Origin: Odobenus rosmarus divergens
Lineage: Eukaryota > Chordata > Mammalia > Carnivora > Odobenidae
Assembly: GCF_000321225.1 (NCBI RefSeq)
Contig: NW_004451010.1
Span: 2,025,129-2,089,128 of the forward strand
Length of the DNA: 64,000 bases
Direction of reading: 5' to 3'
The notes under the pieces were generated by a model, which did not search any database, was not told where the DNA came from, and was given only the letters and a program-made list of their open reading frames with translations. Both the position numbers and the translations under genes were made by a program. Positions 1-11,418 of the stretch are shown here, piece after piece (position 1 is the stretch's first letter; each line of letters starts with the position of its first letter).

Positions 1-582
1 TTTTTTCATGGCTAAAGTTGCAGTTTAGTCTCGTTATATCTTCCATTCCTAATCTGAAGAGCTGCAGGATCTCTAAAACATAGTTGCTTACTCATAATTA
101 ACCTTACCTGCAGCAGAGAGCCAGACTAGCAGCCCCTTACCCTGTGATAAGATAGGGCTGGACCCAAGCGATGGAGGGAAAAGAGCCAACTCTGCCCACA
201 GCACTACCTGTAGCTCCCAGAGGTGGTCGGGGGTAGGGGAAGCGAGGGTTGGGATAGTACAAGGGACTTCTTTATCCGGACCATATTTGGGGAATTGTTC
301 TAGTGAGTGCATCCCCTCGCTCTAAAGAGAAAGGGAGTCTCGGGGAACACTCTTCTACCTCGATCTCTCCATCCGGCCCTTCGCGCTCGGCCCTCACGCC
401 GGAGCCGAGGAGAAGGCTGTGGAGGAGGAAGGCAGCTGGTCCCTAGGGCCCCCACAAGCAGCTACCGGCGGCCGCTGCGAGGCCTGGACCATGCCCGCGG
501 CCTCGGGGCTCCGACCCGGAGGGACGGTCGATGCCCCGCGCCCGCCCGCCCGGCGGGTACCCAGACCCGGCCCTTGACTCAC
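1..582 (-). other. PRKACB: PRKACB intron 1, proximal part
   Basis: This is the intron that follows the first PRKACB exon, read on the minus strand. The donor GTGAGT is the complement of 577-582, and the next exon lies beyond the left edge of the window. Positions 1-350 are ordinary AT-balanced intron in which I see no repeat or exon. Positions 355-582 are CpG-rich and belong to the promoter island. The reading frame left open across the donor is ordinary read-through into intron, not protein. Confidence 0.85.
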
Positions 583-628
583 CGCTCTCCACCTCGCTGC
601 CTTTCTTGGCGGTCGCCGCGTTCCCCAT
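583..628 (-). CDS. PRKACB: PRKACB first coding exon (PKA catalytic subunit beta, Cbeta1 N-terminus), partial
   Basis: This exon encodes the first 15 residues, MGNAATAKKGSEVES, plus the first base of codon 16. It then reaches a strong donor (AGCG|GTGAGT). The peptide matches the N-terminus of PKA catalytic subunit beta; the alpha subunit differs at two positions (A for T, Q for V). PKA-C is the serine/threonine kinase released from regulatory subunits by cAMP. Visible features are Gly2, which is N-myristoylated in this family, and the KKGS site around Ser10. The start is secure. The context has G at -3 and G at +4, and an in-frame TGA lies 24 bases upstream with no ATG between. The phase-1 donor fits the known next codon (Val). 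The kinase core and the alternative N-terminal exons of other isoforms lie off the left edge. Only about 4 percent of the roughly 351-residue protein is here. Confidence 0.95.
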
Positions 629-825
629 GACTGGGGCGATGGAAAGAAGGGGTCAGGGAGGGGAAGGCGGGCCGGGGCCGTCCCCGCCGCTCCACAGGCT
701 GAGGCAAGTCCCGCTTCTGCACCGATCAAAGCGGTGAGTGCTCCCGGCGTTGGCGCCCCGAGTCCGGGCGGGAAAACTGGACCGGTTCGGAGGGCAGGGC
801 TTCGGCCAACTCTTCAGCCCGGGAG

Positions 826-876
826 GCAGCAGCTGTGGCAGCGGCAGCGGCGGCTGCGGCGGCGGCGGCGGCGGGC
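826..876 (-). repeat. GC-rich triplet run (GCC/GCT)n in the PRKACB leader
   Basis: The plus strand reads as CAG/CGG-type triplets ending in five consecutive GGC/GCG units. In the PRKACB transcript this would be a GCC-rich leader segment. It is short and interrupted, so it is unlikely to be highly unstable. It could form structure that slows scanning ribosomes. Confidence 0.75.
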
Positions 877-890
877 AGACACTCCCCTTT

Positions 891-907
891 CCCCCGCCCC
901 GCCCCCC
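891..907. promoter_or_regulatory. GC boxes (SP/KLF-type sites)
   Basis: The run CCCCCGCCCCGCCCCCC holds two overlapping copies of the GC-box core. It is placed just upstream of, or within, the likely initiation zone of PRKACB, as usual for TATA-less island promoters. Confidence 0.6.
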
Positions 908-960
908 TTGCTCGCCTCCCCTACCAAGCCCCGATCTTTCTCCCCCGGCTGGCGCGCGCG

Positions 961-974
961 CCGGAAGTGACGTA
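961..974 (+). promoter_or_regulatory. ETS site joined to a CRE half-site (CCGGAAGTGACGTA)
   Basis: A consensus ETS core (CCGGAAGT) overlaps TGACGTA, which is close to the ATF/CREB full site TGACGTCA. Composite ETS-CRE elements of this form are typical of CpG-island promoters and lie near the cap site. Here the element is on the upstream side of PRKACB, whose product phosphorylates CREB. This suggests feedback control, but that is inference. Confidence 0.6.
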
Positions 975-1010
975 TCGTCCGGGACGAGGGCGGCTGGGTG
1001 AGGGGGCCTG

Positions 1011-1660
1011 ATCGGGATCGGCTGATGGGGTAACCCTGACAGACACCTCCGCGGCCCGCTGAGCTGGAGTGTTGTCGCCAGGGATTGAGCTCGGATGCTC
1101 ATCCCTGAGATATGGGAGGCGGCGTGAGAACCGTTAGCTTCGAAGAACCCGTCGTCTTTCAGCCTGGAGTTCCCCATGTCCTGAAGCGGGGCCGCGGGAA
1201 GCCCTGTAGGGCCTCGGGTGCTTGCTTTGTGCACCGTATCCCGTCGGCTCCTCATTCAAAGACTGCCTTCTCCAGACAGGCCGGGGAGAACCGCACGAGA
1301 GATCACATTCGAGGGGAACCCCCCTAGTTCTTGCTTCTGGCGGGGACAGACTGGTCAGCATGCGCCACGGAAACAACCTCGTCCTTAATCTCGATTGTGG
1401 CTCGGAGCCTCCCTTTACTTCGAAGATTCAGGTATTCATTGAGCCCGTGACCACGTTGTCCTCCCGGTTCTCAGGCATCAGTCGCAAGCCCTTTGATGTT
1501 TCCAGTGCGGTTTTCATTTGCCGCGATTTTGTGGGGTCACTCAAGTTTTTGTCAGACATCCCAGGTGGAGATAAGGAAAATATTTCTGCACCATGTCTAT
1601 TGATGCGAGGCATTGTATTTAGCAGCTTTCTGTGTAGATGTTAAAATAAATGCATTCCCA
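1011..1660 (+). other. Upstream flank of PRKACB; possible divergent transcript region
   Basis: This is moderately CpG-rich unique sequence on the far side of the PRKACB promoter. A reading frame of about 140 codons crosses 1222-1644, but I recognise no protein in it and its composition looks non-coding. A polyadenylation hexamer AATAAA lies at 1645-1650. A good plus-strand splice donor (GCG|GTGAGT) sits at 733/734, inside the island. A divergent non-coding RNA is plausible, but nothing here proves transcription. Confidence 0.3.
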
Positions 1661-2029
1661 ATTGATAATTGCGTTTTATTAATATACATAGAGCACTTAT
1701 TAATATACTTAGAGCGCTTGAATTTTCAAATAGCTTTATTTATCGGGTGATTTATGTGGCAGTGCAATATTTTTTGTTGCATGTTCCTTTGAACTTTGTA
1801 TCTGTTCCAAACCTAATGCAGAAATCCTGTTACTTCCTGAGGACGAGACTACATAAACTTATTTTGTGTCCCCAAGGCACCAGACCTGGCACAGTAGGGT
1901 TTAATGACACCTGCTGACTTGCAAGTAAGCTAAGGAAATTTTTCAGAATTTTTAAAAAAATATTTTTCATTACTGACAAAAATGGAGTGCTAACTGAAGA
2001 AGTTCCTCAGTAAACTCTTACTATTTCTT
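1661..2029. other. Unique AT-rich sequence
   Basis: I see no exon, recognisable repeat or structured RNA here. Confidence 0.5.
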
Positions 2030-2290
2030 ATTATCAATTCTGTTAAGTTAATGTAACAAATATTTATATTATATATACTGTATTCCAAGTACTGTAAAAA
2101 TATTAAAAAATGATCCTCAAAACCCTTGAGATAATGTAGCTTTACTATCATTATTTAGTGTGCAAACTGAGGAACAGAGAAGTTAAGCAATTTACCCTCG
2201 GTTACACAGCTATCATCTGGTGGAAGAAGGATTTGAACCTAGGTGACTGGGCTCCAAAGTCCATCCTTTTGTCTATAATGTTGATGAGAA
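2030..2290 (-). mobile_element. MIR SINE relic
   Basis: On the minus strand the sequence follows the MIR core: a tRNA-like head with a loosely conserved TTCAAATCC box, then the segment around 'ttacttaacctctctg' read in reverse. It is strongly diverged, as expected for this ancient mammalian family. Confidence 0.8.
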
Positions 2291-2389
2291 ACCGGTGGAT
2301 GTTGCGGTAAATTGCTTTGTCATTTGAAATCCATTGATTTGAGATATAAGAGATTAAGAGATACAGTTTACTTTTTGGGGAATTTCATT

Positions 2390-2844
2390 ATACTGTAGTC
2401 CCCCCTTACCCAGTTTTGCTCTCCACAGTTTCAGTTATCCACTGTCAGGAAGCAGATGATTCTCCTTCTGACCTGTCAGAAGGTCAGTGGTAGCCTAATA
2501 CCAAGTCATAGTCTATACATCCTTCACTTTACTTCATCTCATCATGAAGGCATTTTATCATCTTACATCATCACAAGAAGGGTGAGTATACAACAATAAG
2601 ATCAGAGAGAGACCACGTTCACATAACTTTATTACAATATATTGTTAAAAGTATTCTATTTTATTATTAGTTATCATCAATCTCTTGCTGTGCCTAATTT
2701 ATAAATTAAACTATATCATAGGTATGTGTGCATGCATAAGAAAAAACATTGTACGTACGAGATTTGGTACTATCTGTGGTTTTAGGCATCTACTGGGGTT
2801 CTAGGAATATATCTCCCACAGATAAGTGGGGAGGAACTACTGTA
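2390..2844 (+). mobile_element. MER2-like (Tigger/pogo-derived) DNA transposon
   Basis: The ends are imperfect inverted repeats: TACTGTAGTCCCCCCTTACC at the left and the complement of GTGGGGAGGAACTACTGTA at the right. TA at each end fits the Tc1/mariner-type target. The interior matches the MER2 pattern by eye, including segments near 'cctaatttataaatta' and 'aggcatctactgggg'. It is non-autonomous, with no transposase frame. Confidence 0.8.
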
Positions 2845-4140
2845 TTGTTTTGAGGGTTTCTATTAAATCCAACTAATATGAAAATAACAGAAAAAAGCAT
2901 TTGGGTTAGATAGGTTTTGTGTCAGCATGTAACAATGTTGCAACAATGTCATATCTTTCCAATCACATTAGTTTTGTGTTGTGGATGTAACATTTGCCCT
3001 ACATATATGGAAAATTCAATAAAGAGCATTAAGCCACATATATACCAAATTAAAGACAACTTTTTGATATACTTTATTCTGGAGAGAATCTTTCTAGAAT
3101 CCTGGAATATTCATACTGTCCTCATTGGGGTGAGTTTTTAAATGTGTGCCTTTTTAGAGACCAACTTTAATAATAAAAGAGTGGTTATAGACATAATTAG
3201 TCCCTTTTCTTAACATGATTTTGAGTTCTAGGCCTCTAATAAGAGGGCAGCTGAGTAAGTCATTAATTTGCAGAGGAGACCATTGACAACTGTTACAGAG
3301 TTACATACATCATAACTACATTCTGGAAAATTAATAAGTAAAATATTCAGCTTTACAAAATTTCTCCCTTTCTCAATTTAACTTTATCATTGGTTAAATT
3401 AAATTAATTATTAAAAAATCAACAATTAGAAATATCTTTTTATTCTTTTTTCCTTATTTGTTATATTAGCTTACACTGCTTCTCTGATTCAAGGAAGATT
3501 ATACTTTAAGAGTATAGTCTCATAATTTTCAGTTAGTTAACATTCACAGTCATTTAGTTGTAATTATATACAAGTTGCCTTTTCATTGTTAGAGAAGAGT
3601 TCTCTATAGGAAACCACTGTTTATGTAGCACATAGAAAACTATGTTTCAAGAATTTTTTTTTACATTCCAGAAGGGGCAGAAATGTCATTAACTGTTCAG
3701 TTATTCTTGAAATGATTAGCAGTAACATGGGGCAATTGCTATCCTTTGCCACAAATGACTTTTGCTATAAACTAGACAAGTGCAAAGGTAGAACTATAAC
3801 TTATTTCCATAGGAAAGCAGACACAGAAGGGGTCATACAGAGAAAAGACTTTGAGTCCTTTTTCATATAATATTTTATCTAAGAATCTGCAGCACTATGT
3901 AGCAGGGAAAATTATATTTCACTTTGGAAATAATTAATCTTACATTTTCTAGTACTTGGTAATCAAACATTTTCACGTTTTTTTTTTTAAAGGAATTAAT
4001 TTTATTCAGGTAGTTGGATATGCAATTAAAAGAACCTATTTCTTCGTTTTGGGTTGAAACTTACTCCTTTTGACCAAAAGCCACTTCAAAACATCACAGA
4101 TCTTTCCTTTTTTTCTCATCTCTTCTTCACATGTTGTTTT
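2845..4140. other. AT-rich intergenic sequence without recognised features
   Basis: I see no gene or confidently named repeat. Short open frames here have no recognisable similarity and lie in low-complexity AT sequence. Confidence 0.5.
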
Positions 4141-4149
4141 TTTTAATCT

Positions 4150-4400
4150 GATCCCCACAACAAACCTACCTAAGCTAGACATATTAGCCCCATTTTACAA
4201 TGAGTAAAACAAAAGTTCAAAGAAGTAAAGTAACTTGGCCGAGATCACTCAAATGGTAAGTGGCAGAACACTAGATTTTACGCCCTTTTCTGCGAGGCAA
4301 ATGTAATCTCAATTCTCATTAAGATTAGATTTTATTATCTCCAATTTACAGATGAGAAAAATAAGGCCTAAGAACTAAGAGTCTTGGCCCTTTTCTTCCT
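4150..4400 (-). mobile_element. MIR relics (two adjacent pieces)
   Basis: The core signature around 4190-4270 (reverse of 'aagttacttaacctctctg...cagttttctcat') marks a MIR on the minus strand. A second piece at 4325-4390 repeats the 'atttacagatgagaaa' segment, so this is either two copies or a rearranged one. Confidence 0.65.
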
Positions 4401-5429
4401 AGAGGTATCTCTTCACTCAGGAATGAGAAAATGGCAAAAAATTAGTAAACTGTTATTTCTATTTATTTTGTAGTTTTATATTATCAACTTGATTTCCAAG
4501 ACTTTTTAAAGCAAAACACTCTCAAAAATAATGTACATCAGAAATAATTTGTTTTTCCTTTATAATCACCAGGACCGATAAGCTGAAGTTGATCGTTGTT
4601 GGAGAATATGACCAGGTCATTTGTTTTTATATTGTATTTTACATCGAATAAATGCAAGTAAAAATTTATTTAACCATTATAAGATAATTATTTTGAATGA
4701 TGACTAGTAATCCACATAGTCTGATATTTCATTATTGTACAGTGTTGTATGTCCTAAACCAAATGATCCCACATTAAATATCAGGCAAAGGGCAAAATAA
4801 TACTTCTGAAATGAGGAAGTAATTTTATAGTTAATAAGTTACAAATATGTTATGGTAATTGTTCAAATCTTGTAGTAAAGTACAAAGTTTTCTTCTTGAG
4901 CAGAATTCTAATCCCTTTGTTCGATGACAAATTTATTATCTAAAGTTCAATATTCATCTTTTTGGGTATTTCTTTACAGATGAGGAGACTAAAATAGTTG
5001 ACTGTGGTTAAGTAACCTGCTCAAAGTCAACAAAAATGAGCTAATAACAGTAGAATTGTAGCTTATCTCTTGTGTAAGGACTAGAATACAAACTGAAAGT
5101 GTTTTAAGAAAAAAAACATGGAGGGGAGAACAAAACCAACTTTTTTTCCTTTCTTAATATGTAATATACTATCTCAGAAAAGGTATGTTTGTTTTGGATA
5201 TTCTGGTTTTACTAGTGTGTTTTAGCAAAACTATGCCTAAATTTCTGCTATTTCAGTTTTGTGCTATGCATTTTTGAACTATACCTATAGACCAAAAATA
5301 ACACCCAAATTTACAAAACGTGTTTCTTTATGAAATCACAACTTTTACAATTTAAGCCCATTTTTGACTAAGGTGAATCTGGCCCACTGAAATAAAACTC
5401 TATTCATAGTATTGACAGTAACAAACCAG
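4400..5429. other. Intergenic sequence with one weak MIR piece
   Basis: Positions 4970-5070 carry a minus-strand MIR-like core (TTTACAGATGAGGAGACT...). The rest is unique AT-rich sequence with no visible gene. Confidence 0.5.
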
Positions 5430-5640
5430 AGTGGTGTGTGATGAAGTAGAAAGGGTTTGAGTTTTGTATTCAGGAAAATCTGAATTCATGTTCTGTTACA
5501 GTCACCATCTGTGACTTTCACATAAATTTCTAATTTCCCTTGGTCTTTGTTTCCCAAAGTGTGAAGTTACATGGATTAAATTAAATCATCTGTGAAAAGT
5601 ACTAGGATAACTTTTGTCATATAATAAAGTCACTGTAACC
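5430..5640 (+). mobile_element. MIR SINE relic
   Basis: This follows the MIR consensus in sense orientation, from 'gtagaaagggtttgagttttgtattcagg' through 'ttggtctttgtttccc' to the 3' 'atctgtgaaaagtactagg' section. Confidence 0.7.
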
Positions 5641-5689
5641 CTGTGCCCACCCTGCAATAACATTCATTGTTTTCTTGTATTTATGTTTC

Positions 5690-5793
5690 AACAATAATCC
5701 TTCAGTGAGTTCCTACTATATGCAAAGCATGAGGAAGGTATAAAGATTAACAAAATCAAGTATTTGTGTAAGGCAAGATGAACATGTAAATAA
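5690..5793 (+). mobile_element. L2 LINE 3'-end relic
   Basis: The 'gagttcctactatatgcaaagcatgagg' pattern is the diverged L2 3'-end motif (cf. 'actatgtgccaggcac'). The piece is short and family assignment is moderate. It directly precedes the SET pseudogene. Confidence 0.5.
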
Positions 5794-5829
5794 TTACGGA
5801 AAATAAAATAACTTTGGAGTAATCAGAGC

Positions 5830-7318
<1,489 letters not shown>

Positions 7319-7379
7319 AAACAGGCTCTCTCTCTATGTGACAGTTTTATATCCTTCCAGCTTAGCAACTTAAGGAACA

Positions 7380-7462
7380 ATGAGTTCTCTTTCCCAATAT
7401 CATATATTATAAATATTATAATTATGTTATATATTACATATAATTATACTAATATAACAATA
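7380..7462. repeat. AT-rich low-complexity tract
   Basis: Irregular ATAT/TATAAT-type sequence hosts the insertion point of the adjacent SINE. A matching tract resumes at 7661-7725. Confidence 0.7.
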
Positions 7463-7660
7463 GGGCGCCTGATGGCTCAGTCCGTTAAGCGTCCAACTCT
7501 TAATTTCAGCTCAGATCATGATCTCAGGGTTGTGAGATCAAGCCCCACATTGGACTCCATGCTTAGTGTGGAGTCTGCTTGAGAATCTTTCTCTGCTTCT
7601 TCTCTACCCCCCCCCAGCTCGTTCTCGGTCTCTGTCTCTCTAAAATTAATAAGATCTTTA
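7463..7660 (+). mobile_element. CAN-SINE (tRNA-Lys-derived), older copy
   Basis: The head GGGCGCCTGATGGCTCAG is a diverged A-box region. It is followed by 'cagatcatgatctcag' and a CT-rich section ending in a degenerate AATAAGATCTTTA tail. Divergence and loss of the poly-A mark it as an older subfamily member. Confidence 0.9.
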
Positions 7661-7725
7661 TATATGTAACAGTATAATTATAATAAATATTATATTATAA
7701 ATAATTATACATATTGGTTCTGTAT

Positions 7726-8715
7726 AATCACATGACCATTTCTGTGAAGGGAGGTGGCAGGGTACCATGACTGACATGGAATGAGAGAAGTGCAGTTTTC
7801 TCATATAGGGCAGGTAAAAGCAACAGATACCCAATATGGTGAAAATCAGAAAGACTGCTCCTAATCAATTTTCCATCCTGGGTGACTGGATAACAGAAGT
7901 CAGAAATGAAGAAGATAAACTAGTTTTTAAATTAATGAGAGGCATATGACTTGGGTCATACTGAATTTGAGTTAAGAGTCAAAGCCATAGCTCTGAATGA
8001 AATCTCATTGAAAATGTAAAGAATAAAAAAACATCTAAGAATGGACAATTATGTAACAGAAAAGAGGGGAGTTCTAAAAGGAGCCTGGTGTGGTAGGAGC
8101 CTGGAGTGGTCAGACAAGCTCAGAGAGGAACAGGAAATGTCACAGAGGTCAAAAAGAATGAGAGGGTATCAATTTGATTGACTGCATGTTAGAAGTTAAC
8201 TAATATGAGCAAAAGATTGGAAGAATATACAGCTGCTTGTAGGAACGAAAAGAAAGCTGAAGAATTAGGCTTGGCATCCTCAGGAGCCAGGCAGCTCCAA
8301 AGAGTTGAAATAGTCGTTGCTGATTCACATTTTCCCTGTAATTGCCAGTGGAACAACAACAAAATACATATTGTCTTCAGTCTTGTTATTTTCCCACAAT
8401 TCAGTTTCTAATGAGAATTCAGTTGGCCTGTCTTGGGTTAAGTTTTTGCTTCTTACCCAGGATAAGGCAATCCTGGGACTCATCAGTGGGGAAGCAGAAA
8501 TTTCCCACTACCAAAAGGATGGACTAGAAGTTGAGCATTCAGTAAAACAACAATGTCCATTACAGATGATTTATTTAGTGGTGTTAGTAAACACAAGTAT
8601 TTCTCAGTGGTACTGTAAAGGACTACTCCTTCTCCCCCTCCCACCCAAAATGTGATGGACTTTATCTAAAATCATAGAAGTTTTTGGTTAAATATATGAG
8701 AAATATTCTGTTACC
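7726..8715. other. Intergenic sequence without recognised features
   Basis: I see no gene. Frames of 60-110 codons at 8205-8655 have no recognisable motif and overlap each other in different frames, so I do not call them. Confidence 0.5.
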
Positions 8716-8925
8716 TGATGTGGTAGGCAGAATAATGCCCTCCCAAAGATGTCCAAGTCTTAATTACCAGAATCTGTGAATATGTTACCTCAATTGATAA
8801 AGGGAAATTAAGATTGCAGATGGAATTAAAGTTGCTAGTTAGCTGACATTAAAATAGGGAGATTATCCTGCCCTATCCTTATGGGCCCAATGTAGTCACA
8901 AGGGTCCTCAAAAGTGGAAGAGGGA

Positions 8926-9123
8926 GGGGCGCCTGGGTGGCTCAGTCGTTAGGCGTCTGCCCTCAGCTCAGGTCATGATCCCAGGGTCCTGGGATTGAGC
9001 CCCGCATTGGGCTCCCTGCTCTGCGGGAAGCCTGCTTCTCCCTCTCCCACTCCCCCTGCTTGTGTTCCCTCTCTCGCTGTGTCTCTCTCTGTCAAATAAA
9101 TAAAATCTTAAAAAAAAAAAAAA
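8926..9123 (+). mobile_element. CAN-SINE, young, nested in the MLT1-like LTR
   Basis: This is a complete element with A and B boxes, CT-rich middle, AATAAATAAAATCTT and an A-run. Perfect 15-bp target duplications (AAAGTGGAAGAGGGA) lie at 8911-8925 and 9124-9138. The intact duplications and consensus-like sequence indicate a recent insertion. Confidence 0.97.
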
Positions 9124-9385
9124 AAAGTGGAAGAGGGAAACAAAGAGTTCAGAGTGATGTGACGTGAGATCTCTACACCATTGCTGACATTAAAGATGGA
9201 GGAAGGGAGCCATGAGCCAAACAATGTGGTCAGCCTCTAGAAGCTAGAAAGAACAAAGAAACATTCTCTCCGAGGGTCTCCAGAAAGGAACACAAGAGTG
9301 CTGACACCTTGATTTTAACCCAATGAGATCCAGGTCTGATTTCTGACGTACTGAAGTGTAAAGATAATTTAAAAACCACCAAGTT

Positions 9386-9586
9386 GGGCGCCTGGGTGGC
9401 TCAGTTGGTTAAGCGACTGCCTTCAGCTCAGGTCATGATCCTGGAGTCCCTGGATCGAGTCCCGCATCAGGCTCCCTGCTCAGCAGGGAGTCTGCTTCTC
9501 CCTCTGACCCTTCCCCCATCTCATGTGCTTTCTCTCTCTCTCATTCTCTCTCTCTCAAATAAATAAAATCTTAAAAAAAAAAAACC
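9386..9586 (+). mobile_element. CAN-SINE nested in the MLT1-like LTR
   Basis: The element runs from GGGCGCCTGGGTGGCTCAG to an A-run. Short target duplications CCAAGTT lie at 9379-9385 and 9587-9593. It is the second SINE in the same host LTR. Confidence 0.95.
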
Positions 9587-9639
9587 CCAAGTTAATGGTA
9601 ATTTGTTTCAGCAGCAATAAAAAACAATACACCTCACCC

Positions 9640-9780
9640 TATTTTAAAAATAGAGTAAATAGAGAGTTAGGTTAAGTGATTTGCTAAATTGTCTGAGGCA
9701 AAACCAGGACTGAAACCCAGACTCTAGATTCTCAAGAAGTTCTCTACACTTCAGACAGGTGTGTTAGAAATTCTTTACAC
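9640..9780 (-). mobile_element. MIR SINE relic
   Basis: A minus-strand MIR core is recognisable as 'gagagttaggttaagtgatttgc' followed by 'ggactgaaacccagactc'. Confidence 0.7.
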
Positions 9781-10657
9781 AAAAAGTCATTATTTGGAAA
9801 CACTGATATCCTAGAAATAGGATAAAGAAGAAAAAGGCATTTCAATTTTCTTCTAAATTATTCTGGTTAAATAACTATTGAGTATCCAATTAAAGAGAAT
9901 GAAGTTAAATATGAATTTTTAGTTTTTGTGATCCGGAAGTTGAAGGGGTTATTTGAATATATGTGGAATGTAGCAGAACCATGGTAGAAAATATTTAAGG
10001 TGATTTTTCAATTTCTTTGTTTCTTTTCAATCTGGCAAGTACTTTTTTCTCAATATTCATTTCCAAATGTCTTAGTTTATATTATATACTACTTATAACC
10101 ATAATTATTCTCTAGGAAGCTTATGAATCTTGCTACATAAAAGGTACTGAGTTTTTTTATGAGTAACTGCAAGTTTAGGAGTGGCTAGAGAGAGCTGAAT
10201 TGCTCAGTCTAATTAAGGGAGAATTCAAAATTCCAGAGTAATCCAAGACGTAGGGAGTGAGGAAGAGAGATGGGAAGGGAACAATTAGCAAGATGTCAGG
10301 AGTCTGGGGTTTTTACATGGAGTGGTGCAGACAATGGCAGCTAAAAGATCTAACATGTGATTCCAAGTTGTGTCCCACATAGCACTTAAGGTAGCTCCCA
10401 GGTCTTCAACTACATATTTGCTACATGCAACAGTTTTATATTTCTGGTTGCTCTGAAGGAAATGATGAAGTATAAAAGACCATTTTTGCCTTTGCCTTAA
10501 AATTATGACAAAGAAGTAAATAGCCATGGGTAATATAGAACAAGGAACAAAAATTGCTCAGAAGCAGAAAATCAGAGCCAGAGGGGTCCATGAAAATATA
10601 AGCCCATCAGAAATGTGTATAAAATCATAAGGAGGACTGGATACAAAAATGCATGTA
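9781..10657. other. Intergenic sequence without recognised features
   Basis: I see nothing assignable here. An open frame on the minus strand at 10285-10527 has no recognisable domain and an ordinary non-coding composition. Confidence 0.5.
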
Positions 10658-10860
10658 GGGCCGCCTGGGTGGCTCAGTTGGTTGAACATCCTACTCTTGA
10701 TTTCAGCCCAGGTCATGACCTCAGGGTTGTGGAATTGAGCCCGTGTCATGCCCTACACTCAGTGGGTAGTCTGCTTGAGGTTCTCCCTCCCTCTCACTCC
10801 CCCTGCTCTCTCTCTCTCATTCTCTCTCTTTCTCAAATAAATATATATATCTCTAAAATA
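10658..10860 (+). mobile_element. CAN-SINE, older copy
   Basis: The head GGGCCGCCTGGGTGGCTCAG is intact. The tail is degraded to AATAAATATATATATCTCTAAAATA. Imperfect flanking duplications resemble AAAATGCA-TA on both sides. Confidence 0.93.
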
Positions 10861-10949
10861 AAATGCACATAATAGGGATTTGAATCAACTTTTTGTAGGG
10901 AGTTAAGAAGCTGGATTGACTACAGAATCACCACCACCAGCACCACTAC

Positions 10950-11200
10950 CAAGAGTTGTAATTGTAAATAAAGGTTTTGTATGTACCAGGTTCTGCACGA
11001 AACCTTTTAAATATATCACTTCATGTAACTCATATAGCAGTCCTATAAAGTGGGAACTATTACAGTCCCATTTCACAAGATGATCGTGAGTCATAAAGAG
11101 GTAAAATAACTGGCCCAAGATTTTACCCCTAGGAAATAAAGAACTAGATATACTTCATTTGAACCCAGATCAGTCTCATTCCAGAACTTTTAATCAGTAA
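10950..11200 (-). mobile_element. MIR SINE relic
   Basis: Minus-strand MIR features are visible: 'tcctataaagtgggaactattacagtccc', then 'agaggtaaaataactggcccaaga' and 'tttgaacccagatcag'. Confidence 0.8.
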
Positions 11201-11214
11201 AACCAACATTTCCT

Positions 11215-11418
11215 CTAGTCTAGACCATCTGCATGAATATGATTGGGGAGTGCTTGTTTTTAAAATGCAGTTTCCTGGGTCCCATTCCAGTCTGTTACAT
11301 CAGAATTTTTTGTATAAGTTCTAATTAATCTGCTTCTTAACAAAGTATGACCCTTACGTGTGTGTGTAATCCTTATATTTAAGTGTGATCACTTAAGTTT
11401 GAGAACCACTACCCTATT
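11215..11418 (+). mobile_element. MER5A-like hAT-Charlie DNA transposon relic
   Basis: The left end is like 'gaccatctgcatgaat', the middle has 'aaatgcagtttcctgggtccc', and the right end is 'aagtttgagaaccacta'. This is the MER5A layout with its terminal inverted repeat. It is non-autonomous. Confidence 0.75.

Larger units (their letters stand above)
629..960 (-). other. PRKACB: PRKACB 5' untranslated region (start not exactly placed)
   Basis: This GC-rich sequence lies directly upstream of the PRKACB start codon on the minus strand. No splice acceptor is evident just before the ATG, so the leader is probably continuous with the coding exon. The island has no TATA box, so initiation is probably dispersed somewhere around 880-980. 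The exact cap site cannot be read from sequence. Confidence 0.7.
355..1010. promoter_or_regulatory. PRKACB: CpG-island promoter of PRKACB
   Basis: CpG dinucleotides are dense throughout, in contrast with the AT-rich surroundings, and the island covers the first exon, leader and upstream region. Weaker CpG content continues to about 1330. There is no clear TATA box. GC boxes and an ETS/CRE-like element sit at its upstream side relative to the gene. Such islands commonly fire in both directions. Confidence 0.9.
8716..9633 (+). mobile_element. MLT1-like (ERVL-MaLR) LTR relic, split by two CAN-SINEs
   Basis: The flanks of the two SINEs join into one diverged LTR-like repeat. It starts near 'ggtaggcagaataatgccc', passes 'cctgccctatccttatgggccc' and 'gctgacaccttgatttt', and ends with 'ggtaatttgtttcagcagc' and 'acaatacacc'. 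The arrangement suits MaLR LTRs. The exact subfamily is uncertain. It carries no coding sequence. Confidence 0.65.

Noticed and set aside
307..1001. Several plus- and minus-strand open frames across the first CpG island
   Set aside because: Stop codons are rare in GC-rich DNA. Only the 46-base PRKACB exon has a recognisable protein and splice site.
653..1255. 200-codon minus-strand open frame upstream of the PRKACB start
   Set aside because: It ends in a TGA 24 bases before the PRKACB ATG and is proline/glycine-rich because of the CpG island. I recognise no domain in it; it covers the leader and promoter.
1222..1644. 140-codon plus-strand frame ending before an AATAAA
   Set aside because: No recognisable domain and no support for coding. 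Kept only as a possible non-coding divergent transcript.
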